Assembly: GCA_030456405.1 (NCBI GenBank)
Contig: JAKDNQ010000172.1
Span: 1-5,185 of the forward strand
Direction of reading: 5' to 3'
DNA length: 5,185 nt
From: Nitrospira sp.
Lineage (GTDB): Bacteria; Nitrospirota; Nitrospiria; Nitrospirales; Nitrospiraceae
In this document: positions 1-5,185 of the stretch, piece after piece
How positions within the stretch are numbered: position 1 is the stretch's first letter
How the letters are laid out: every line of letters starts with the position of its first letter
Notes under the pieces: generated by a model
What the model was told of the DNA's origin: nothing
Database searches by the model: none
Seen by the model: only the letters and a program-made list of their open reading frames with translations
Translations under genes and position numbers: made by a program

Positions 1-9
1 GGCCTTTTT

Positions 10-38
10 GAGCATCCTTCTGGGATGTTCTTTTCTTG
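10..38 (+). terminator. Probable intrinsic terminator of an unseen upstream gene
   Basis: The 8-base arm GAGCATCC (10-17) pairs with GGATGTTC (23-30), with one G.T wobble and a 5-base loop. A T-rich run, TTTTCTTG, follows directly at 31-38. Hairpin plus T tract in this order is the form of a Rho-independent terminator read on the + strand. It would end a gene left of the window and separate it from the kinase gene. The T tract is interrupted by a C, so termination strength is uncertain. Confidence 0.5.
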
Positions 39-110
39 TCCCAGACGTGCCTGCCCTCAACGTTCTGCTGTGCCAAAATGGTTTTCCGTAGCCTGCTAGA
101 GATCTCACAT

Positions 111-152
111 ATGGCTCATCAGCAGAGTACATATCTCCCATTTCCATGTTGA
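111..152 (+). other. Possible 13-codon leader ORF overlapping the kinase start
   Basis: An ATG at 111 opens a short frame, MAHQQSTYLPFPC, that ends with a TGA at 150-152. This stop lies just inside the kinase gene, whose ATG is at 146-148 in another frame. The kinase ATG has no visible Shine-Dalgarno sequence (the bases before it are CTCCCATTTCC), so ribosomes finishing this short frame could restart on the kinase. The leader's own ribosome site is only a weak AGAG at 98-101. The peptide resembles nothing I recognise, and the arrangement could be chance. Confidence 0.2.
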
Positions 153-1309
153 AACAAAATCGCATTGTGCTGACAATCGCAGGGGCGGTATTCCTGGCGA
201 TCGTCGCGCTTGAAATGGTCGCCCCCGCCAACGTGGTCGGCGCATATGGCTTCGTGTTGCCGATCCTATTGGTTGCAACCGTGCGCAGCCGCAGCTTGAT
301 GTTCGTAACGGTGGTGGCCTGTATCGTGGCGACCTACATGGGGTTACTGCAACCGACCAAGCCGGGGCGGTTGCAATCTGCAGTGATTAATCGGAGCGTG
401 GTCGCGGGCGTACTCCTCGTCGTGGCCTATATCGGAATGACGTGGGAAGAGCGAAAAACCCGAGAGGCGGCGGCGCATGCCGCGCTGGCTAGGGAGACCG
501 AAAATCTCCTGAAGGCCAATACACAGCTGGTCGATGCAAAAGATCAGTTGAATCGCTCGGAACGCTTAGCGGCAGTGGGGCAACTGGTGGCGTCCGTGGC
601 GCATGAGGTTGGAACGCCCTTGCACTCGATTGCCTGGCACGTGCAAGCGCTGGCGGAAGAACCAGACGTCACACCTGAAATGAAGAAGCGGATCACCGTC
701 ATCGATGAGCAGCTCACGCGGGTGGTTCGGATCATTCAGGATTTGCTGTCCTCAACCAGACAGCGCCAACCTGAACCGACGTGGTTGCCCGCGGAAAAGG
801 TCATCAGCCCGGCGGTCGTGCTGATGGAGCCAGCCTTCCATGCGAAAGAGATTACGACGACGGTCGAAATTCCCAGAGACCTCCCGCTCGTGTGGGCCGA
901 TGCGGAGAAAATACATCAAGTGATGGTCAACGTGTTCGCCAATGCCTTATCCGCCACCCCGCCGCACGGAACGGTGAATGTGTTGGTGGGAACCCGTACG
1001 GCTTCGCCAGAGGAGCTTGACCGTGGCCCCCGTATGACCAACTCACTGTCACCTCTGGTGCTCACCATCGAGGTAAGGGATACAGGATGCGGCATGCCTG
1101 AGTCCGACGTGCAGAAAGCGTTTGAACCATTTTTTACGACCAAGGCCGTTGGCAAAGGCACCGGGTTAGGACTATTCTTGAGCCGCGAGACAGTCTTGGC
1201 CCATGGAGGGAGTCTTGTACTCGAAAGCGAAACTGGGAGAGGCACAACCGTGACCATCACCTTACCTGGGTTGAAGGCCGAGTCCACGTACATGGCGGAG
1301 AAGCACTGA
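146..1309 (+). CDS. Membrane sensor histidine kinase (HisKA/HATPase_c), partner of the adjacent NtrC-type regulator
   Basis: A 387-residue transmembrane histidine kinase that should autophosphorylate and pass phosphate to the regulator encoded next. About four hydrophobic helices lie at residues 7-26, 30-47, 50-68 and 83-99. The loops between them are very short, so there is no sizeable extracytoplasmic sensor domain. A charged coiled-coil-like linker follows (100-140). The HisKA H-box has phosphoacceptor His153 in the motif AHEVGTPL, and Glu154 and Thr157 form the ExxT kinase/phosphatase motif. The ATP-binding domain shows the N-box (Asn262, Asn266), G1 (DTGCGM, Asp312), F-box (FEPFFTTK, 326-333) and G2 (GKGTGLGL, 336-343). 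All are intact. ATG 146 is the first start after the in-frame stop at 89, and it keeps helix 1 but lacks an obvious ribosome site. No PAS or GAF domain was seen. The signal is unknown. Confidence 0.95.
   Translation: MLKQNRIVLTIAGAVFLAIVALEMVAPANVVGAYGFVLPILLVATVRSRSLMFVTVVACIVATYMGLLQPTKPGRLQSAVINRSVVAGVLLVVAYIGMTWEERKTREAAAHAALARETENLLKANTQLVDAKDQLNRSERLAAVGQLVASVAHEVGTPLHSIAWHVQALAEEPDVTPEMKKRITVIDEQLTRVVRIIQDLLSSTRQRQPEPTWLPAEKVISPAVVLMEPAFHAKEITTTVEIPRDLPLVWADAEKIHQVMVNVFANALSATPPHGTVNVLVGTRTASPEELDRGPRMTNSLSPLVLTIEVRDTGCGMPESDVQKAFEPFFTTKAVGKGTGLGLFLSRETVLAHGGSLVLESETGRGTTVTITLPGLKAESTYMAEKH
1297..1300 (+). promoter_or_regulatory. Ribosome binding site of the response regulator, inside the kinase gene
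   Basis: GGAG lies 8 bases before the ATG at 1309, within the last codons of the kinase. With the TGATG stop/start overlap it fixes the regulator start and indicates translational coupling of kinase and regulator. Confidence 0.7.
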
Positions 1310-2712
1310 TGCAACCAGCGAAAATTCTCGTTGCCGACGACGATATGGTCGCGCGCGATCTCTTGACCGAGGCCTTAAAGAAAGAAGGCTATGCCGTTGA
1401 AGCCTTCGCCAGCGGCGAAGAAGTGATTGCGCGAGGACATCAGGGTCGAGTGGACCTGGTGCTGACAGATATTCGCATGGGAGCGGTTGATGGGCTTACA
1501 GTCTTACGTGAGTTTAAACGTATGAGCCCTGACACGGCGGTCGTGATGCTGACCTCGTTCGGTTCCCTTGAGGGTGCCATTGAGGCCATCAAGCAAGGGG
1601 CCTATGACTATCTTGCCAAGCCGTTCAAGAAGGAAGATATCAAGTTGGTCGTCAAGCGGAGTCTCGACCACTGCCGACTCATCAGAGAAAATGCCCGGTT
1701 TCGTGAAGAGTTGAAGAACAAAGATGAATGGTCGCCGCTGGTGGGAAGCAGTCCCGCTATGCTGGAAGTGTATAAGCTGGTGGCACGGGTGACCGAGAGT
1801 AAGAGCACGGTGCTCCTGCAAGGGGAGAGCGGGACCGGCAAAGAACTGATTGCGCGAGCGATCCATGCAAATGGGCCTCGTCGAAACAAACCGTTTATTC
1901 CGGTGAATTGTGGAGCGCTGCCGGATACTCTGCTGGAGTCGGAAATGTTCGGATATGAGAAGGGAGCGTTTACCGGCGCAGTGGGAAATAAAGTCGGCCT
2001 TTTTGAGTCCGCAAACGGCGGCACGCTGTTTCTCGACGAAATTGGCGAGATGGGCCAAGCGCTCCAAGTAAAGTTATTGCGGGTGATGCAAGATCACGAA
2101 GTACGCCGCGTCGGCAGCATAACATCGACCAAAGTCGATGTCCGCATCATCGCCGCCACCAACCGAAATCTCGAACTGCTTGTGAAGGAAGGGAAGTTTC
2201 GAGACGACTTATTTTATCGGCTCAATGTCGTGCGTATCACCCTGCCGTCGTTGGTGGAGCGGAGGGAAGATATTCCGATGTTGGTGCATCACTTCTTGCA
2301 GAAATGTGCAGCCGGGGAGACGCATGCGGTGCGCGGTGTGTTGCCGGAGACGATGGAGCTGTTGACGCAATATCGATGGCCCGGCAACGTGCGGGAACTG
2401 GAAAATGCCATTGAGCGGGCCGTCTCGTTGAGTCACGGCCCCCTCCTCACACCGGACGACCTCCCGGCGTCACTGCATCGGACGGAGTTACCGACAAAAG
2501 ATGCCGACAGAGCAATCGATCACAACGATGAGGGATCTTTGTCGCTTGAGGAAGTCGAGAAGCGTCATCTTGTCCGCGTACTGAAGGAAACCAAGCGGAA
2601 TAAAGTCAAAGCCGCAAAGATTCTGGGTATCGATCGGCGCACCCTCTATCGGATGGCCGAACGGTTTGGGTTGGATCTTGGTGATGATGCCGACAACGGA
2701 GAGACCGAGTAG
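1309..2712 (+). CDS. Sigma-54-dependent NtrC-family response regulator
   Basis: A 467-residue three-domain transcription activator, the usual length for NtrC/ZraR-type proteins. The receiver domain (about 1-120) has the acidic pocket Asp10-Asp12, phosphoacceptor Asp54, Thr82 and Lys104. The AAA+ domain (about 143-380) has Walker A GESGTGKE (172-179), the sigma-54-contacting loop GAFTGA (219-224), Walker B FLDE (241-244), Arg298 and Arg304 in the arginine-finger region, and WPGNVREL (357-364). The C-terminal Fis-type helix-turn-helix (about 413-455) contains KAAKILGIDRRTLYR. Every motif needed for ATPase activity and sigma-54 contact is present. When phosphorylated by the kinase it should oligomerise at upstream sites and remodel the sigma-54 holoenzyme. 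The start overlaps the kinase stop by one base. The acidic tail after the HTH is not conserved in the family. Its targets cannot be named: no clear sigma-54 promoter was found here. Confidence 0.97.
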   Translation: MQPAKILVADDDMVARDLLTEALKKEGYAVEAFASGEEVIARGHQGRVDLVLTDIRMGAVDGLTVLREFKRMSPDTAVVMLTSFGSLEGAIEAIKQGAYDYLAKPFKKEDIKLVVKRSLDHCRLIRENARFREELKNKDEWSPLVGSSPAMLEVYKLVARVTESKSTVLLQGESGTGKELIARAIHANGPRRNKPFIPVNCGALPDTLLESEMFGYEKGAFTGAVGNKVGLFESANGGTLFLDEIGEMGQALQVKLLRVMQDHEVRRVGSITSTKVDVRIIAATNRNLELLVKEGKFRDDLFYRLNVVRITLPSLVERREDIPMLVHHFLQKCAAGETHAVRGVLPETMELLTQYRWPGNVRELENAIERAVSLSHGPLLTPDDLPASLHRTELPTKDADRAIDHNDEGSLSLEEVEKRHLVRVLKETKRNKVKAAKILGIDRRTLYRMAERFGLDLGDDADNGETE

Positions 2713-2850
2713 GAGGTAGATCGCCTAGTAATGAAACTGATTCTCCTGCATGGGTAAAGCGCGTCACGCCGATCACGTCCAGCTCATGAAGAAGAGAAGG
2801 CCAGCATACTGGGCACTCACATGACAAGGCTGAATTAAAAAGAGGGTGAG

Positions 2851-3105
2851 TCACTTGGCCGCATCGGCCTTCAATCGATAGACAAGATGGGTGTCAGTTT
2901 GTTGAACACCGTCGATCTCGTGAATCCGGCTCAGCACCAACTGGGTCAGAGCATCCTGATCTAAAACTTCTACCACCACAATGATATCGGGCTTGCCCCA
3001 ACAAGGATCGATCGTCTTAATCTGCTTGATTCCAGACAGCGCCCGAACCACATCGCTCGTGCGACCGGGTTGCACATTGATTAGTACATAGGCCCGATCC
3101 GACAT
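2851..3105 (-). CDS. Stand-alone Lrp/AsnC ligand-binding (RAM) domain protein
   Basis: An 84-residue protein consisting almost wholly of one RAM domain, the effector-binding and oligomerising part of Lrp/AsnC regulators, without the DNA-binding helix-turn-helix. The start MSDRAYVLINVQPG gives the first beta strand. Then come a helix (SDVVRALSGI), the strand block around DPCWGKPDIIVVVEV, a second helix (ALTQLVLSRIHEIDGV) and a final strand ending THLVYRL, which is the ferredoxin-like alpha/beta order of the family. Stand-alone RAM proteins can bind small ligands such as amino acids and may pair with full-length Lrp proteins, but the ligand here is unknown. I chose the ATG at 3105 because the domain begins right there and GGGAG precedes it. 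The same frame stays open to an ATG at 3261 that has a better ribosome site, so a 136-residue form is a real alternative. The gene converges on the two-component operon. Confidence 0.88.
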   Translation of the reverse strand: MSDRAYVLINVQPGRTSDVVRALSGIKQIKTIDPCWGKPDIIVVVEVLDQDALTQLVLSRIHEIDGVQQTDTHLVYRLKADAAK

Positions 3106-3171
3106 GATTCTCCCGCCATCGACTGGGGCGTGAATCGTACATGGCACTGCGGCAATCGTGGGGTCTTTATC

Positions 3172-3201
3172 AACGTAGCGGATGCTCGGCGCATCTGTCA
3201 A
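3172..3201 (-). promoter_or_regulatory. Candidate sigma-70-like promoter before the short RAM start
   Basis: On the minus strand a perfect TTGACA (3201-3196) is followed 18 bases later by TACGTT (3177-3172), a weak -10 matching 3 of 6 consensus bases. Transcription from here would begin about 60 bases before the ATG at 3105 and would exclude the upstream ATG at 3261. The perfect -35 is the only strong element, so this is tentative. Confidence 0.25.
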
Positions 3202-3265
3202 TGCAAGAGCGCCCGCGGACGAACTCTGACGCCTGACGAGAGCAGATTTACACTTTTTCATGTTT

Positions 3266-3271
3266 CACCTC
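3266..3271 (-). promoter_or_regulatory. Strong ribosome binding site overlapping the upstream stop codon
   Basis: On the minus strand GAGGTG lies 4 bases before an ATG at 3261-3259 and shares bases with the TGA stop (3272-3270) of the large Pro-rich protein. Placement and strength are good for reinitiation. The frame it would start runs without a stop into the RAM protein, adding 52 residues (MKKCKSALVRRQ...). It therefore decides between a 136- and an 84-residue RAM protein and suggests that the two genes are cotranscribed. Confidence 0.5.
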
Positions 3272-4664
3272 ATTTCGGGGCAACCAGTACGTCGACAATA
3301 AATGAATCGTTGACGTTCGTGAGACTCGCTTCGAAGCCTTGAGGGTTCCCGATACGACCATCAGGATCGTACATAAAACACAAGAGCGTGGTGCATCGGC
3401 CGTGGAATCGATACCGCGCTGCGTCAACCCGAAGTTGATCTGTGAGATCTTTGGCAGTGAGGCCTGGGCGTGTTTTCTTAACGATCACCGCAAGACGGCT
3501 CTCATGTAGCAACAGTGTCGTGCGCAGGGCTCCGCTTGAATAGCTCGGCGTCCAATCATCCGTGTCGATATCGTGGAATTGAATCCGTAGCAGAGCATGC
3601 AGAAGATCTAGCGCATCGACCTCGTCCTCTACCTGTAATGTCGCCCGATATTCCCCACGGAGTCGCAACTGCCTGACAACGGCATGGAACCTGCCGCAGA
3701 CAGCCTTCACGAGATCGAGAGGGTCAGGTCCAGCCGGAGCAAGCCGATGTCCTGGCTCCAGGGGCGCGGAAGAGCTGGCCAGCATTGAGGCGGGCCGCTG
3801 CGAATTCAGAAGGATAGGAAAGGCTTCCTGCATCTTAGGTTCTGGGTTGGCGCAGGGAGTTGGGCGCAAGCTAGGTTCCGGTTCATGTTGCGGTGGCTGA
3901 GCTGGCTGGCTGGCTAGGGATACATCGGTTTGCGCAGTCTGTCCCACTTGTGAGGGCGGCGGCTGGATCTCTGAGGCGACTTGAACCACTGGTTCAAAAG
4001 GCGACGGAGTATGCGGCATCACCATCGCAACCGGTGTGGGGGAAATCGGTGATGGTTCGGATACAGCTATCGATGGACTCAGAGGCTCAAGCTTTTGAGA
4101 AAAAACAGGCGGAACCGGGGGGGCCGGAGGTGGGCTTGGTTCAGCAGTGGCTGGGGCCATGCCGAGATTCGTCGTCACGGTGACCGGGGGAACTGTGATC
4201 GGCTCTGTTTGCGTCAGGGTCATCTGCACCGTCGAGATCGATGCCGGCACGACGGCCATCTGTGGGCGTGCGGGGGCAGACACGGGCGAGACAAGAGGCG
4301 CTGGAGGGATTTGCCGAGATGAAGGTCCCCCTTGCAGATCACATTTTTTTTGCTCAAGCGTAGCAATGAGGGTCTTAATAAGGGCGATGCTCTGCTGCGT
4401 ACCCTCAGGGGTGTCCATAACAAGTCTGTGGTGTCGATGTTCTTGGAACTCCGGAGATTTCTCGCCAAACGTGCGTCGAATACATTCACGGAATTGCAAC
4501 TCTGTTCTGGCCCTGGCCGCGTCGAGATAGGGAAAGCCTTCTCGGCCCAGGTCTTCCACCTGTGCGAGAAATTCCTGGAAGTTTCCAACACCGCGGGTGA
4601 GTTCTTCCACCGTGGCGGCTTTGGACCGCACGCGAGACGATTCTGATGTCTTTGCCCGTGCCAT
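3270..4664 (-). CDS. Pro-rich protein with a C-terminal DpnII/MboI-like PD-(D/E)XK domain lacking acidic catalytic residues
   Basis: A 464-residue protein in three parts. Residues 17-111 are mostly helical (around EGFPYLDAARARTELQ and FGEKSPEFQEHRHHRL) and match no family I can name. Residues about 113-316 are a low-complexity linker rich in Pro, Ala, Ser, Thr and Val. Residues about 320-464 follow the REase_DpnII-MboI type of PD-(D/E)XK domain: RFHAVVRQLR, DEVDALDLLHALLR (347-360), DDWTPSYSSG (369-378), VKKTRPGL, QLRVDAARY, CTTLLCFMYDP (424-434) and a final NP motif. Family members usually have RMDFLL and VEVKKT. Here these read RTTLLL and VIVKKT, so the catalytic Asp is Thr383 and the Glu of ExK is Ile394, with only Lys396 kept. 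Cleavage activity is therefore doubtful; a binding or regulatory role is inference. ATG 4664 (MARAKTSESS) is preferred over an in-frame TTG at 4706; neither has a clear ribosome site. The C-terminal domain has no stop or frameshift, so this is not a plain pseudogene. Confidence 0.88.
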   Translation of the reverse strand: MARAKTSESSRVRSKAATVEELTRGVGNFQEFLAQVEDLGREGFPYLDAARARTELQFRECIRRTFGEKSPEFQEHRHHRLVMDTPEGTQQSIALIKTLIATLEQKKCDLQGGPSSRQIPPAPLVSPVSAPARPQMAVVPASISTVQMTLTQTEPITVPPVTVTTNLGMAPATAEPSPPPAPPVPPVFSQKLEPLSPSIAVSEPSPISPTPVAMVMPHTPSPFEPVVQVASEIQPPPSQVGQTAQTDVSLASQPAQPPQHEPEPSLRPTPCANPEPKMQEAFPILLNSQRPASMLASSSAPLEPGHRLAPAGPDPLDLVKAVCGRFHAVVRQLRLRGEYRATLQVEDEVDALDLLHALLRIQFHDIDTDDWTPSYSSGALRTTLLLHESRLAVIVKKTRPGLTAKDLTDQLRVDAARYRFHGRCTTLLCFMYDPDGRIGNPQGFEASLTNVNDSFIVDVLVAPK

Positions 4665-4817
4665 ACAGTCTGGAGAAAGTCTAGCCCAGCCTCCACAACG
4701 TGGCAAGAAAACTTAGGAAAGTGGACTGGAACGTTCGAAACCGCCTCTGAAGTTAGACGACCGAACTCTTACTGACACGGCAATTCATTCATGGCCAAGC
4801 TGATGAGACCGCAAAAC

Positions 4818-5045
4818 CTACGATGGCACCGAGACGTTCCTGGGTTCCATCTTCAGGACTGGCTCTCGTACAGTTGAGACGACCGCGGCCAACCCCTGCT
4901 GAAGCCGATTCCGTTCCACCACGGGGTCAAAGACGTTTCCGCAATTGAGGCAGCGCCAACCGACCAGCCACATATCTTCCGCACTCTCCATGAGATCCAA
5001 GAAGTGATCTTTCGCCATGTAACCCTGACAACGTGTACAGGTCAT
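4818..5045 (-). CDS. Small zinc-ribbon protein (CxxC...CxxC)
   Basis: A 75-residue protein with two cysteine pairs, Cys3/Cys6 (MTCTRC) and Cys32/Cys35 (WRCLNCG), spaced as a single zinc ribbon. The 25 residues between the pairs are rich in Asp, Glu and Leu and end in the aromatic GWRC motif. The conserved-looking core ends near residue 46 (NVFDPVVERNR). The remaining tail is a short helix and an unstructured end. No enzymatic motif is present. Such small ribbons may bind nucleic acid or protein, but the function of this one is unknown. The start at 5045 is set by a strong AGGAGG 5 bases upstream; an earlier in-frame ATG at 5075 would add 10 residues but ignores that site. It lies 153 bases before the Pro-rich gene on the same strand, with no terminator seen between them, so cotranscription is possible. 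Confidence 0.85.
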   Translation of the reverse strand: MTCTRCQGYMAKDHFLDLMESAEDMWLVGWRCLNCGNVFDPVVERNRLQQGLAAVVSTVREPVLKMEPRNVSVPS

Positions 5046-5050
5046 AATGC

Positions 5051-5056
5051 CCTCCT
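5051..5056 (-). promoter_or_regulatory. Consensus ribosome binding site that sets the zinc-ribbon start
   Basis: AGGAGG on the minus strand, separated by 5 bases (GCATT) from the ATG at 5045-5043. It is the best ribosome site in the window and argues against the longer ATG start at 5075. Confidence 0.8.
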
Positions 5057-5109
5057 TGTGTACCAATCTGGTCACAAGAATACCGGATCATTCTGAATTG
5101 GTTAGACCT

Positions 5110-5139
5110 AAAAGAGGTACCTCGAACGAGGAGTACCTC
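5110..5139 (-). terminator. Probable intrinsic terminator of an unseen gene to the right
   Basis: The outer arms GAGGTAC (5114-5120) and GTACCTC (5133-5139) pair perfectly. The inner CTCG (5121-5124) and CGAG (5127-5130) continue the stem after a 2-base bulge. Read on the minus strand the hairpin is followed at once by TTTTAGG. This fits a Rho-independent terminator for a minus-strand gene beyond the right edge, placed upstream of the zinc-ribbon gene. The T run is short, so it could instead be a palindromic operator. Confidence 0.45.
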
Positions 5140-5185
5140 CCGTAGCCTGTATTGTTTGTGACGGTTCGCGGTCCCCCACCCTACT

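Noticed and set aside
70..85. TGGCAC on the minus strand before the kinase as a sigma-54 site
   Set aside because: No TTGC element occurs at the required distance, and it points away from the kinase.
633..652. Possible sigma-54 promoter (CTGGCACGTGCAAGC)
   Set aside because: The spacing between the GG and GC elements is one base short, the -12 element is poor, and it lies inside the kinase gene.
916..1314. Minus-strand open frame of 132 codons inside the kinase gene
   Set aside because: It lies wholly opposite a gene with complete kinase motifs, and its product resembles no family; it is a shadow frame.
1504..2067. Long minus-strand open frames opposite the regulator (up to 187 codons)
   Set aside because: The opposite strand encodes intact AAA+ and receiver motifs; the antisense translation has no recognisable domain.
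2838..2877. Terminator after the RAM gene
   Set aside because: A 5-bp GGCCG/CGGCC hairpin and a T5 run exist on the minus strand, but they are separated by more than ten bases and the hairpin lies in the coding end.
4220..4696. 158-codon minus-strand frame overlapping the N-terminal part of the Pro-rich protein
   Set aside because: It is a frame-shifted reading of the same coding sequence with a basic, low-information product. It matters only as the frame entered after slippage at the A8 tract.
4729..4739. Palindrome GAACGTTC/TTCGAA upstream of the Pro-rich gene as a LexA-like operator
   Set aside because: The half-sites lack the spacer of known LexA boxes, and 8-base palindromes are common by chance.
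4751..4885. Near-identical direct repeats AGTTAGACGACCG (4751) and AGTTGAGACGACCG (4872)
   Set aside because: They are short, differ by an indel, and one copy lies inside the zinc-ribbon gene; coincidence is likely.
5068..5110. Sigma-70 promoter before the zinc-ribbon gene (TATTCT as -10)
   Set aside because: No acceptable -35 hexamer lies 16-18 bases upstream on the minus strand.

Overview
This is an ordinary-looking chromosomal stretch from a bacterium of moderate GC content. The protein styles suggest a Nitrospira-like member of the Nitrospirota: an HEVGTPL-type histidine kinase paired with an NtrC-type regulator, a stand-alone RAM protein, a very small CxxC...CxxC protein with a GWRCxNCG core, and a long Pro-rich protein ending in a DpnII/MboI-like domain. 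The lineage call is inference from family resemblance. No rRNA, tRNA or other marker is present to confirm it.

Left half (+ strand). A probable terminator hairpin closes an unseen upstream gene at about 10-38. A two-gene signalling operon follows. A four-helix membrane histidine kinase (146-1309) overlaps by one base (TGATG) with a sigma-54-dependent, NtrC-type response regulator (1309-2712). All catalytic motifs of both proteins are intact. The expected circuit is: a membrane-proximal signal, then His to Asp phosphotransfer, then activation of sigma-54 promoters. No convincing sigma-54 promoter lies in the window, so the targets are elsewhere.

Right half (- strand, convergent with the operon). 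Read in transcription order from the right edge, it holds a probable terminator of an unseen gene (about 5110-5139), a 75-residue zinc-ribbon protein (5045-4818), a 464-residue Pro-rich protein (4664-3270), and a small stand-alone Lrp/AsnC ligand-binding (RAM) domain protein (3105-2851, or possibly from 3261). The stop codon of the large protein overlaps a strong Shine-Dalgarno sequence placed for an ATG at 3261. The last two genes may therefore be cotranscribed, and the RAM protein may carry a 52-residue N-terminal extension.

The most notable object is the 464-residue protein. Its C-terminal domain follows the REase_DpnII-MboI type of PD-(D/E)XK nuclease closely over about 150 residues, but the two expected acidic catalytic residues are replaced by Thr383 and Ile394 and only the Lys of the ExK motif remains. 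It looks like a pseudo-nuclease joined by a long Pro-rich linker to an unrecognised helical N-terminal domain. No CRISPR array, insertion sequence, tRNA or rRNA was seen. No gene-free stretch exceeds 300 bases; the gaps (1-145, 2713-2850, 3106-3269, 4665-4817, 5046-5185) hold only the short signals listed.
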